A DNA stretch of 38,028 bases from an uncultured Clostridia bacterium (GCA_947624805.1 CANQLW010000008.1:1-38028), one strand, 5' to 3'. Positions 18,701 through 24,575 are shown, counted from the stretch's first letter. The notes: generated by a model not told the origin, from the letters alone. Numbers and translations: made by a program.

Positions 18701-19376
18701 CGAAATGAACGGGCGCACGGGCCACTGGCGGCAAAACCCCACGATCACGGAAAAAGGCGTGACGTTTGTTGCCGAATACGAGGGCGATACGGTCAAATAT
18801 AAGTCGGTTGTCGCCTTCACGGCAGAGGGCACGGACGGAAGCGTCACAGAGCACAGCGTGACGTTCGGCTCGAGCTATACGCTCGTGAAGCCCGCGGCGG
18901 CGGAACATACCTTCCTCGGCTGGTTCATGAAGGACGCCGACGGCAAGTGGAGCAAAGTAGAGACCCTCGAGCTCAACGAGAGCGGCAAAACGACCGTGGA
19001 AGTCGAAGCCCTGTGGGCGAAAACCGAATACGGCTTTACATGGAGCGGACAGAGAAATAGTAGCGGAGGTTGGTCTCGTACATATTCCTATACGGTTTCT
19101 CTTCAAGAAACGCAGGAAGAGCTTGTCGGTGCATTCATGAATGAAAATGTCACCAGAAGCATTCAGCGCGAAGTCTACGTTGGAACAAAGGATACGCCTG
19201 ATTATACGCCGCTCGAAGGAACCGAGTATTCGGCGGATATGGGGAATACCGGTGCAGGCGTAAAGGCATATGTTAAAGTTACGGTGACTTACACGGACGG
19301 GAATGGAAATGTTCTCTATAAGATCGTTGCGGAAAAGAACGGTTCATACGGTTTATTAAATGGTGTGCTTTCTTAA
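12735..19376 (+). CDS. Giant membrane-anchored extracellular beta-rich repeat protein
   Basis: I do not recognise this 2,213-residue protein as a named family. A Lys-rich cytoplasmic N-terminus (1-25) and one membrane segment (about 26-49, VKTSICIVSAAAVAALGVWAG) are followed by an acidic extracellular region. That region is built from diverged modules of about 200 residues, which alternate beta-strand-like stretches (e.g. ASGELTLTVGETEHTLGVIY) with Leu-rich helices (e.g. LKGSAEKLASILSLVIGG). Pro/Glu/Thr linkers lie near 1221-1236 (PEPTPEPTPEVTPE) and 1404-1418. Near 2054-2095 there is an InlB/Listeria-Bacteroides-type repeat (TFLGWFMKDADG, then VEALWAK). No LPXTG, S-layer-homology or choline-binding anchor is visible, so anchoring is by the N-terminal helix. 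ATG 12735 follows GGAGGT by 7 nt; the GTG at 12705 lies in the operator-like repeats. The last about 120 codons are less GC-rich than the rest. A role in the envelope, adhesion or spore surface is possible but unproven. Confidence 0.8.
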   Translation: MEEETKAESVAELPEKGKKKKFGPVKTSICIVSAAAVAALGVWAGIAFGRPQKRNDVDAGYGSVSYAVKEGEVFSPSSFVSAIKERDENGEPVSGDDGSYDAVDVFGRLNWTFAQQDNWSSVMHSTVQTAVGPQDVATYKRYADGILISSDITTSSMVNLAREFCYVGDRVMWRESEDKKENWDGINTSFPTDAPSGNMNISGDNGFKQLNGLPATELSVYVIEGNTVESAELSTASTVADGGLFTLTMHLLAKTDEEGKTGAAAYYGNQMVFTGGIDAPPDFSYITLSYTFTEDWQVVSCAVSEKYTASMKTIVSTCTSDSVTEYTYDVEGLEEEVGAVFESYYRQYAEQEATGPSQREITVADCLASAFGSVLTRPTTLNLALSVDDIPVDAKLYLDLGGLSIGGDLDLKAIEARLSVGSALNLYLKDGTAYVRYSNVRVSMSIDELTELLSAPQAASEEPAEEPDLLGELMGGAFTHDDKSARLTSTIRLMGIPLTLDFRFNLDSDRNASLARLDAACDLRLQTESVTVDSPIAAQVTFGKDAPAPLTEEEKAAYVNIAAYAQNLKDLFTSDVLRVNVDYSDDSLGLSVSGHADIDMKDLLIAGTFTVGYAEATKTIGVQYDGTAVYADIDGLKIMASPEDIAAIIGGFTTPAALSESEDEVAALPLGSILGLLLGEDFAKNFTSAAVGNALQLTIDATALLKPLLPDVALGDIVLTLEEDALSLSVYGVEASLTKGEPVTLSTDGYVGIAKYVETVIGLAEGGNITVGITYSAEKPDLSLVGKVVVGLADPVTASGELTLTVGETEHTLGVIYGAEEFGISIDGVKLKGSAEKLASILSLVIGGSEPSLPQSDSATIQDLLAKLFSVKLGELVPELSDQNGVLEGIVSAEKFLEAFQTDLKLGDIKVVVSEAEQTVALTIGNLALVLGTAEQPPVTDLTDYVSADGLADAVEAIVSAQGIALGGTFDISVGGTNVVAILENGGISWKSGVEARFDLVLAVNGIHHKVAVYVNEQQVKLAYGSVGAEIVFNDFGDIKAAFDGVVAKIQAIIDGVTGKTDAPALPEEAEAAVALAEGGDTLTAFAEELMALLGQLKENIPADGLDLGALLSKLTFTRPENGGVLLRIGFAGVTLDLKSGGSDGLGFEVGYENGKTTLSGGFTAIALSGSLAEMPDFTYLTKTEFVSAIGYLSAAVESLTAQDYTFTLTGSTTFQVAADPEPTPEPTPEVTPEAAELQTKTRYGVSASVRYHNGASVPVHLDVDNSNFYIETTLFLNVHLELVAGDGAAETDKSLYLDLFILDGAPQKDADGQLVTDGNLDIYLSLSQFASTDEKYKPLNIYAPADEIMTILSSAVAVLGFNLDFLDNYLVSKWLDLETVAQLETFTPFVSKLVNGLLSGLLPQPEPEEAVPAPAAEERVYKNYIKALTVSDTELKLVLNSADVYDAEGLSDLAVTFTKEGEKLSGIKFENVYDPTGTENTTLEGKFDYSAVTPDLPADPKNPENGQYAASYTSFLGAEKLILSLVKSATHVKNDEVISGEEMPHDYVLNENFYIEGSIDANLDLKIIKTDIKIDIIAISVTIDENGALGINARLEYKSVNVGGIVAINGDSEVDLTIKNGMVYIKRAQKTYYKEPTITDWDGSWGQYETPITLYRAMPMQNFMNDALGQLGFILNFNQAIMDEILKSTGSSAEPTPEEVVDYGARLSEVLKTYTYTPAGQDDAGNATAAKWDLTLNGDALAKGILGDMNIVIAEDTDGYIHDLSVDMTIVKVITAKLNLRWRNPGGIMEEGAEDLTKDHDIVTEIGNGMGAMLEKLNTVGEEGKNGWDDPATADIAEGPAFLEAKELPVSFKYHTYDGGTEDIGSQTVFVSTGADGQTAANTLLGTLTYPALLENTAEYQYAWESEQIGLGGVLPADGIIFAKQAKRVYKVTFVSDSDLGTGWEPTAEGKWMCTADMEYGAEIVVGNQRYTVTESATEFEINLEDVPEMNGRTGHWRQNPTITEKGVTFVAEYEGDTVKYKSVVAFTAEGTDGSVTEHSVTFGSSYTLVKPAAAEHTFLGWFMKDADGKWSKVETLELNESGKTTVEVEALWAKTEYGFTWSGQRNSSGGWSRTYSYTVSLQETQEELVGAFMNENVTRSIQREVYVGTKDTPDYTPLEGTEYSADMGNTGAGVKAYVKVTVTYTDGNGNVLYKIVAEKNGSYGLLNGVLS

Positions 19377-19447
19377 AATCCATTGTGAAAGGCTTTTCCC
19401 GAAAAGGGGAATTTGACTTCGGGTTTTCGAATTCCGAAAAATGCCTC

Positions 19448-19477
19448 AAAAAAATCCGCCGTTTCGGCGGATTTTTT
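19448..19477 (+). terminator. Intrinsic terminator after the giant gene
   Basis: ATCCGCCG (19454-19461), loop TTT, CGGCGGAT (19465-19472), with a run of A before and a run of T after. It is a strong terminator. Confidence 0.9.
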
Positions 19478-19480
19478 GTC

Positions 19481-19760
19481 CTTCGGCGCCAGCTCCCCTA
19501 CAAGGGGCGCCAAGTCCCCGCCTCAGTCACCTGCGGTGACAGCTCCTCCCCAAGGAGGAGCGTTTTCGGACTCCGTTCTTCGGGTCCTTCGAAACTTACG
19601 ATTCGGACTTCGTAATACTCACTGTCTCAGGATGACGCGGAAGGAATGCGTACTGCGCTACTTCGTCGCTGACGCTCCTCGTGCCGCGCTTAGAGCAACA
19701 AGAATGCGCGCGGGGCAGGATGACGCAGAGCGCGGGGGCAGGATGACCGTAAGACACGGG
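19481..19760 (+). repeat. Composite intergenic repeat block
   Basis: The gap between the giant gene and the exporter gene (19377-19831) has no credible gene. After the terminator it holds repeat units: CCCCTACAAGGGG-type; CTCAGTCACCTGCGGTGAC followed by AGCTCCTCC/AAGGAGGAGC (recurs at 37731-37770); TTCGGACTCCGTTCTTCGGG followed by TCCTTCG and CTCAGGATGACGCGG (recurs at 37630-37706); and short copies of GGCAGGATGACGC. Confidence 0.75.
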
Positions 19761-19771
19761 CGAGAAAACAG

Positions 19772-19800
19772 TTGACATTTTCCGAAAAACAAAGTAAGAT
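19772..19800 (+). promoter_or_regulatory. Sigma-A promoter of the exporter gene
   Basis: TTGACA at 19772-19777 and TAAGAT at 19795-19800 are 17 bp apart, 31 nt before the start codon. AAAAGGAGGGAG follows as the ribosome-binding site. Confidence 0.75.
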
Positions 19801-19831
19801 ATCCACGAGACTGTAAAAGGAGGGAGCCGCT

Positions 19832-20857
19832 ATGTGGTGGGAAGTCATCGTAGACGCACTGTTAGACACGCTCAAGCTCTTTCCTTTTCTCTTTTTGCTC
19901 TACATTCTCATCGAGCTGATGGAGAACGGCATCCATATGGCACGGCTTACCCGTCTGCTCTCGGGGAAGGCGGCGCCCGTCATCGGCGCGGCGACGGGAC
20001 TCTTGCCCATGTGCGGTTTTTCCGTGATGGCTGCGAGGCTGTACTCACGCCGTCACCTCACCCTCGGCGCACTCCTCGCGGTGTTTGTCGCGACGAGCGA
20101 TGAGGGCTTCATCGTACTGCTTTTCTCCGATACCCCTCCGGACATCAAATTCTGGTCCATTCTGGCGCTCCTCGGGAGTAAGTTCGTGCTCGGCGTCACC
20201 GTCGGGTACCTCGCCGATCTCCTGATCACACGGAGAGCTTCGGCCACCCCCCTACCCCCCTCCAAAGGAGGGGGCATTCATGGAGAGCTCCAAGGAGGGG
20301 GTGTTCATGGAGAACTCCAAGGAGGGGGCGAAAGTTCCCATACGGAAGAGGCCCATACAACAGACTCCCATACGGAAGAGGATGCCCACGGGGAGGACTG
20401 TGAGGAGGGCTGCTCACATCGAAAAAAGAGCAAGTTCTCGCGCTATTTCCTGTCACCGCTTTTGCACGCGTTCGAAGTCGCGGGGTTCGTTCTCCTCGTC
20501 AATCTCCTGTTCGGGTTCCTGTTCTGGGGACTGGGCAGGGGGAATGCAGAGGCGGGGAACGAGCTCGTCGCTTCCTTCATGCGCGGGGCGGGTTTTTGGG
20601 CACAGCCGCTCTTCTGCGCCGTCGTGGGGCTGATTCCGAACTGCGCCTCTTCCGTCATTCTTGCCGAAGTCTACGCGCTCGGCGGGATCGGCTTCGGCGG
20701 GCTCCTCGGCGGGCTGGTCGTCAATACGGGGCTCGGCGTCCTCGCCCTCATCCGCGGCAAGGGGAGCCTCAAAGAAACGGTTTTGATCGTGATTACATTG
20801 TTTATCCTCGGCATCGGCGTCGGCTATGCCGCGGGTGCACTGAGTTTGTTATTCTGA
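19832..20857 (+). CDS. ArsP_2-type heavy-metal/arsenic exporter with inserted repeat linker
   Basis: A 341-residue polytopic membrane protein. The paired signatures LLPMCGFSVMAARLYSRR (about 58-75) and GLIPNCASSVILAEVYALGG in the second half are typical of the 10-TM putative arsenic/heavy-metal (or manganese) exporter family, where two homologous halves each carry a Cys. The transported ion is not decided by sequence. The linker between halves is unusual: residues about 138-168 (ATPLPPSKGGG, then two GGGxHGELQ repeats) are an in-frame copy of the intergenic repeat. It is followed by His/Glu-rich repeats (SHTEEAHTTDSHTEEDAHG) and two Cys, which could bind metal. Both membrane halves appear intact, so the insert seems tolerated. 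It has its own promoter. Confidence 0.82.
   Translation: MWWEVIVDALLDTLKLFPFLFLLYILIELMENGIHMARLTRLLSGKAAPVIGAATGLLPMCGFSVMAARLYSRRHLTLGALLAVFVATSDEGFIVLLFSDTPPDIKFWSILALLGSKFVLGVTVGYLADLLITRRASATPLPPSKGGGIHGELQGGGVHGELQGGGESSHTEEAHTTDSHTEEDAHGEDCEEGCSHRKKSKFSRYFLSPLLHAFEVAGFVLLVNLLFGFLFWGLGRGNAEAGNELVASFMRGAGFWAQPLFCAVVGLIPNCASSVILAEVYALGGIGFGGLLGGLVVNTGLGVLALIRGKGSLKETVLIVITLFILGIGVGYAAGALSLLF
20244..20343 (+). repeat. Intergenic-type repeat and tandem repeats inside the exporter gene
   Basis: Positions 20244-20274 carry the CCACCCCCCTACCCCCCTCC...GGAGGGGG element, matching the inverted unit near 37827-37846. A 27-bp unit beginning GGAGGGGG is then repeated at 20267-20293 and 20294-20320 with three differences, and a third partial copy follows. 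Since 27 is a multiple of three, the reading frame is kept. Further on, CCCATACGGAAGAGG occurs twice, 30 bp apart. Confidence 0.8.
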
Positions 20858-20879
20858 AAATTCATATACGAGGTGGAAT

Positions 20880-21920
20880 ATGCGGCTCGCAGATTCCGTA
20901 CGAGAGAGAAATCCCGAAGACGGGACGATTGATACGACGGAGGGCGGGCTCTTGTTTTGCCCGTTCGATGAGGCTTTCAACTCTTTCCTCGGCGGGACGG
21001 CGGGGAAACTCCTCCTGCTGTCCGACGGGGAACGCTTCCCGCTCCTGTCCCCGTTTACCCGCTCGCCGCGGGCATTGTCGATGATCCTCGGCAGCGCTGA
21101 CGCCCTTCCGCTCTTTGCCATGCCCGAGGAAGTGGGCGGGATCGTCGCGGCGGGGGGCAGTGAAGTCATGGAGGCGGCGCGGCTGTTTGCGGCGGTGCGG
21201 CGCGTTCCCTGTCTGCTCGCCCCCTCGGACTGCACGCTCGGCGGCGTCTTTACGGAGCGGGGCGGGGTATTGCTCGGCGAGCGCTGCGCTCTCCCTCTGG
21301 CACGGGCGGCCGTGTGCATGGACGAGTCCTTGCTGATCTCAACCGCCGCGGAGGGGTTTGCAAGGGTCCTGCTCGCCCGTCTCGCCTTTTTTGAGGGGCG
21401 TGCACGCTCTGTCTTCTTCGGTGTCCCGCCGCCGCCCGAGTACGTCTATGCACGCCTTAGAACGCTTCCCTCCGAGGTAGGGGAGATCGCTTCGCTGAAC
21501 GCCTTTCTCGCCGCGGAGGGGTTTACGGGCGAGGGGGATATCCTTGCAGAGCGGACGGGGCGATTTGCCGCCTTTGAGGTGCTTCAAAGGCTCTATACTG
21601 CCTTTTTCAGGTGCGGAAGGCCGCGTAAATACGCCGTTGCGGATTATGCCGCCCGTGCGGAAGAGGCAGATTGCCCCCCTCCCATGCCGCCGACGGAGGA
21701 GACGTATGCAAAGCGTGCGCTCCTGCTCGAGAGGACGCGTGCTACGTTTCTGCGGGAGCTTCGCCTCATCACCAAGGACGCGGCCGCATACAGAAGGCAG
21801 TACATATCGCTCGGCGGAAGGGTCGAAAAAGCAGATCTTCGGGAGGTACGCCTGCTCCCCGAGCGGTCGGGCGGGCTCTCCGTGCTCATGCGCGATTTCG
21901 GATTATTGGAGGAACTATGA
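20880..21920 (+). CDS. Degenerate sn-glycerol-1-phosphate dehydrogenase (EgsA/AraM)-like protein
   Basis: A 346-residue protein with a weak but ordered resemblance to the EgsA/AraM branch of the iron-alcohol-dehydrogenase/dehydroquinate-synthase fold. IVAAGGSEVMEAARL stands where the NAD-binding VAVGSGTxxDxxR motif is expected, LLAPSDCTLGGVF replaces VxTAPSMDGY, and EGFARVLLARLAFFEG replaces the GFGDLLGKY helix. In that last motif the metal-binding Asp is lost, and I cannot find the two expected His ligands, so it is probably catalytically inactive. Strong RBS GAGGTGG precedes ATG 20880. It overlaps the HAD-IIA phosphatase by 4 nt; an EgsA next to such a phosphatase is a combination I recall from other Clostridia. 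Confidence 0.5.
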   Translation: MRLADSVRERNPEDGTIDTTEGGLLFCPFDEAFNSFLGGTAGKLLLLSDGERFPLLSPFTRSPRALSMILGSADALPLFAMPEEVGGIVAAGGSEVMEAARLFAAVRRVPCLLAPSDCTLGGVFTERGGVLLGERCALPLARAAVCMDESLLISTAAEGFARVLLARLAFFEGRARSVFFGVPPPPEYVYARLRTLPSEVGEIASLNAFLAAEGFTGEGDILAERTGRFAAFEVLQRLYTAFFRCGRPRKYAVADYAARAEEADCPPPMPPTEETYAKRALLLERTRATFLRELRLITKDAAAYRRQYISLGGRVEKADLREVRLLPERSGGLSVLMRDFGLLEEL

Positions 21921-22708
21921 CGGGTGAATTTCTCAAAGAGACTGAGGTCTTTTTGCTCGATCTCGACGGGACGGTGTATCTCGACGGCACGCCGATCGGC
22001 AAAATGCCCTCGACGCTCCAAAAACTTCGTGCGGCGGGCAAACGGCTCGTCTTTCTCACGAACAATTCTTCGCGGACAGAGGAGGAATACCGCCTCAAAC
22101 TCACGCGGATGGGGCTGTTCGGCGGGGGAGATCTTGTCTTTACCTCCGCCTCGGCGACGGTGCGCTATCTTTCGGAGCGGTACCGCGGCGCACGGGTCTT
22201 CCTCGTCGCAACGGCGGCGGTCATGGAGGAATTCATCGCGGCGGGGGTCAATATCGTGGGGGAGGAGCCCGACGTGTGCGTCCTTGCATATGACACCGAG
22301 CTCACGTTTGCGAAGATCAAGCAGCTGGACTACTTTCTGCAGAGGGGAGTGCCCTTTCTCGCGACCCATCCCGACGACGTCTGCCCGACCTCTTACGGCT
22401 CCATGCCCGACGTGGGATCCTTCCTCGCGATGCTCGGCCGCTCATCGGGGCGCACGGCGACGGTCATCGGCAAGCCCATGCCGCTCATGGGGGAATACCT
22501 CTCAAAACTGACGGGTGCGCCGCTTTCGAAGATGTGTATGGTCGGAGACAGGATGCATACGGATATCCGCTTTGCAAATGCTTGCGGGATGCGCTCTGTG
22601 CTCGTGCTCTCGGGGGAGACCACGCGGGAGAGCATGAAAAATTTCCCCGACAGCCCCGATCTTATCCTCGAAGATCTCAATGAGATTGACAAATATCCGC
22701 TTTTCTGA
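21917..22708 (+). CDS. HAD-IIA family phosphatase (NagD-like)
   Basis: A 263-residue HAD hydrolase with a IIA cap. Motif I is LLDLDGTVYLDG (residues about 13-24), motif II is FLTNNSS, motif III is IGKPMPLM and motif IV is GDRMHTDIRFA, all intact. NagD-like enzymes dephosphorylate small phosphates such as nucleotides, p-nitrophenyl phosphate or glycerol phosphate. Given the upstream EgsA-like gene, a glycerol-phosphate-type substrate is plausible but inferred. ATG 21917 follows TTGGAGGAAC and overlaps the preceding stop by 4 nt; an upstream start at 21671 would run inside that gene. The promoter of the next operon begins within its last codons. Confidence 0.88.
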   Translation: MTGEFLKETEVFLLDLDGTVYLDGTPIGKMPSTLQKLRAAGKRLVFLTNNSSRTEEEYRLKLTRMGLFGGGDLVFTSASATVRYLSERYRGARVFLVATAAVMEEFIAAGVNIVGEEPDVCVLAYDTELTFAKIKQLDYFLQRGVPFLATHPDDVCPTSYGSMPDVGSFLAMLGRSSGRTATVIGKPMPLMGEYLSKLTGAPLSKMCMVGDRMHTDIRFANACGMRSVLVLSGETTRESMKNFPDSPDLILEDLNEIDKYPLF

Positions 22709-22777
22709 TAAAATATGTTTGAAACCGCCCGAACGGGTGGTAAAAAGAAGTGACCGCCCTCGGGCGGCGGAGGAGTT
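22686..22777 (+). promoter_or_regulatory. Sigma-A promoter and structured leader of the partner-switching operon
   Basis: TTGACA at 22686-22691 lies in the last codons of the HAD gene, and TAAAAT at 22709-22714 follows after 17 bp, directly after that gene's stop codon. The leader holds four complementary segments: ACCGCCC (22724-22730), GGGTGGT (22735-22741), CCGCCC (22754-22759) and GGGCGG (22762-22767). The ribosome site GGAGGAG comes immediately afterwards. Confidence 0.75.
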
Positions 22778-23083
22778 ATGCAGGAAGTCACGGTCCTGAG
22801 GGGGGATCCCCTCACATTTTCGCTCTCGGGAGAGATCGATTCGGAAAATTCGGAGGAGTTTTACGGGGAAGTCATGGCGGCGTACACCCCCGCCCCCTGC
22901 GACGTCGTCTTTGAATGCTCGCGTCTGATGTTCATCGACTCGACGACGCTCGGCATCTTCGTCAAGATCTTCAACGTGCTGAAGGCGGACGGGCACGTCC
23001 TCAAACTCAGGGCGCTCCGCCCGCAACTCAAAAAACTCTTCGTCATCTGCGCCCTCGATACCGTTATGGAGATCGAACCATGA
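22778..23083 (+). CDS. STAS-domain anti-sigma factor antagonist (RsbV/SpoIIAA-like)
   Basis: A 101-residue single STAS domain. The conserved phospho-acceptor loop is FIDSTTLGIFVKI, with the predicted phosphorylated Ser at residue 55. Dephosphorylated proteins of this family bind the anti-sigma kinase and free the sigma factor. It is first in a four-gene operon with 4-nt ATGA overlaps throughout. The partner sigma factor looks SigB-like, so RsbV is a better analogy than SpoIIAA. No phosphatase gene (RsbU/RsbP/SpoIIE type) is present in the window. Confidence 0.87.
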   Translation: MQEVTVLRGDPLTFSLSGEIDSENSEEFYGEVMAAYTPAPCDVVFECSRLMFIDSTTLGIFVKIFNVLKADGHVLKLRALRPQLKKLFVICALDTVMEIEP

Positions 23084-23445
23084 ACAAGATACTCGAACTC
23101 TCTTTTCCGCTCTCGGAGAAGATCATGACGACGGTCCGTCTCACGGCGGGCGGCGTCTGTGCGCTCTGCGGGCTCGACCTCGACACGAGCGAGGACTGCA
23201 AGGTCTGCATCACGGAGAGCCTTCTTTTGCTTCTGCACAGGGGTTACCGCGACGCGAGGATCTGCTTCTCCCGTGACGAACGGCTGTATATCCGTATCGG
23301 CGGGGAGACCCCCGGGGAGGAGACGGGATCCGCCGAGGATGAGATCTCGCTCGCCCTGCTCGGCGCCCTCGTCGGGGACCTCTCGATCGAACGGGAGGGC
23401 GGGAAGCTCAGGAGCATCGCATTTTCATTCGGGAAACAGGCATGA
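23080..23445 (+). CDS. RsbW-like anti-sigma protein lacking the ATP-binding N-box
   Basis: A 121-residue protein that lines up with the N-terminal half and tail of RsbW/SpoIIAB. KIMTTVRLTAGGVC matches the VRLTxxGIA helix, EDCKVCITES matches EDIKxAVxEA, and the C-terminal SLALLGALVGDLSIE matches the SLGLxLIxxLxDEVE segment. In the N-box, where the kinase has ExxxNxxxH, this protein has ESLLLLLHR: the Asn that holds Mg-ATP is replaced. The G1 (DxGxG) and ATP-lid segments are missing, consistent with its shorter length (RsbW is about 160 residues). It probably cannot phosphorylate the STAS protein but may still bind sigma or the STAS partner. I start at ATG 23080, in the ATGA overlap. Confidence 0.75.
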   Translation: MNKILELSFPLSEKIMTTVRLTAGGVCALCGLDLDTSEDCKVCITESLLLLLHRGYRDARICFSRDERLYIRIGGETPGEETGSAEDEISLALLGALVGDLSIEREGGKLRSIAFSFGKQA

Positions 23446-24167
23446 CGGAGAGGGAGCTCTTTGCAAAGTACAGGGAGACGGGAGATCTCGCGCTCCGCAA
23501 TCAGATCGTCGAAAAATATCTCTACATCGCCTCCATCCTCGCAAAGAAATTTGTGGGACGGGGGGTGGAGTACGACGATCTCTATCAGGTCGCCTCGCTT
23601 GCGCTCATCAAGGGGGTCGACCGTTTTGACGAGCGCAAAGGATTGCAGTTCTCCACCTTCATCACGCCCACCATCACGGGCGAGATCAAGAATTACTTTC
23701 GCGACCGTTCCCGCCTCGTGCACCTGCCCCGCAGAGTCTCGGAGCTGAGAAATTCGATCGCGGCGGCACAGGAGGAGCTCACCAAGACCCTCGGGTGCAA
23801 ACCTACGGCGGCGGAGATCGCAAAGAGCCTTTCCGTCACGGAGGAAGAGGTCCTTTCCGCGCAGGAAGCGGGGGGGATCGTCTCGCTCGACAGGCCTGCC
23901 TCGGACGAGGACGGATTGAGCTATTATGACGTCCTCCCCGCCGAAACGGACGCGTTCGAGCGCTTCGAAGTGCATGACGCCGTCTCCTCCGCCCTCGACA
24001 CGCTCACCGACAAGGAACGGGAGATGATCATGTACCGCTTCCGTGAGGAGCTCTCACAGGCGGAGACGGCACGGCGCATGGGCGTCTCGCAGATGTATAT
24101 CTCGCGCATGGAACGGCGCGTACTCGAAAAACTAAGGGAAAAGCTCAAAAAGAGCATGGCGGAATGA
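23442..24167 (+). CDS. SigB/SigF/SigG-family RNA polymerase sigma factor, SigB-like
   Basis: A 241-residue group-3 sigma factor. Region 2 is present (DDLYQVASLALIKGVDRFDE, then FSTFITPTITGEIKNYFRD), as is region 3 (LTKTLGCKPTAAEIAKSL) and region 4 with the helix-turn-helix (LSQAETARRMGVSQMYISRME). After region 2 the sequence reads RSRLVHLPRRVSEL, which resembles SigB (VHVPRRxKEL) rather than SigF or SigG. Cognate promoters cannot be assigned here. It overlaps both neighbours by 4 nt, and gene order antagonist, kinase-like, sigma matches rsbV-rsbW-sigB. Confidence 0.9.
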   Translation: MTERELFAKYRETGDLALRNQIVEKYLYIASILAKKFVGRGVEYDDLYQVASLALIKGVDRFDERKGLQFSTFITPTITGEIKNYFRDRSRLVHLPRRVSELRNSIAAAQEELTKTLGCKPTAAEIAKSLSVTEEEVLSAQEAGGIVSLDRPASDEDGLSYYDVLPAETDAFERFEVHDAVSSALDTLTDKEREMIMYRFREELSQAETARRMGVSQMYISRMERRVLEKLREKLKKSMAE

Positions 24168-24520
24168 AATTCGAAATCGACGGTTACGGCGCGCTCAGGG
24201 AAGCGCTCCTTTCGATCACAGCGCAGATCGCGGGGATGGGGATCTCCGAGGAAACGGTCTTCGATTGCAAGCTCGTCGTGGACGAGCTCGTCTCCAATGT
24301 GCTGCAGCACGGCGGCGGCAAGGCATATCTTCTCGTCGAATGCGGGCGGGAGATACGGATCGCCGTGCGCGGAGACAAGAAGTTCATCCCCCCCGACAGG
24401 AGCGTGTGTTCCTCCGTGACGGCGGAGCGGGGCAGAGGGCTCTATCTCGTCGATGCGCTCTCCCTCTCGAGGAGGTACAGCGACGAAGAGGGCATCCTCG
24501 TAACGATCTCCGTCAAATAA
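24164..24520 (+). CDS. Second RsbW-like HATPase anti-sigma factor, N-box intact
   Basis: A 118-residue GHKL-fold protein following the sigma gene. The N-box VVDELVSNVLQHGG keeps the Glu and Asn, and the G2 box is RGRGLYLVDAL. The G1 box is unusual: RGDKKFIPP in place of DNGxxFxP, so ATP binding is likely but not certain. It ends the operon directly before a strong terminator. In B. subtilis the matching position holds rsbX, a PP2C phosphatase, so an ATPase here is a different arrangement. It may supply the kinase activity missing from the degenerate second gene; this is inference. Confidence 0.8.
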   Translation: MKFEIDGYGALREALLSITAQIAGMGISEETVFDCKLVVDELVSNVLQHGGGKAYLLVECGREIRIAVRGDKKFIPPDRSVCSSVTAERGRGLYLVDALSLSRRYSDEEGILVTISVK

Positions 24521-24536
24521 TCTCTTTTGTATCAAA

Positions 24537-24564
24537 AAAACTCCTCCCGCGCGGGAGGAGTTTT
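24537..24564. terminator. Bidirectional intrinsic terminator
   Basis: A perfect palindrome, AAAACTCCTCCCGC followed by its complement through 24564, separates the convergent anti-sigma gene and the minus-strand membrane protein gene. Each strand has a T-run after the stem, so it can stop transcription from both sides. Confidence 0.9.
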
Positions 24565-24575
24565 CATATCCGAAA

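Noticed and set aside
19385..19775. Frames of 76 and 120 codons after the giant gene
   Set aside because: They cross the strong terminator and repeat units and have no ribosome-binding site.
20244..20343. Short tandem units in the exporter gene as a CRISPR or VNTR array
   Set aside because: Two 27-bp copies without spacers are an in-frame coding duplication, not CRISPR.
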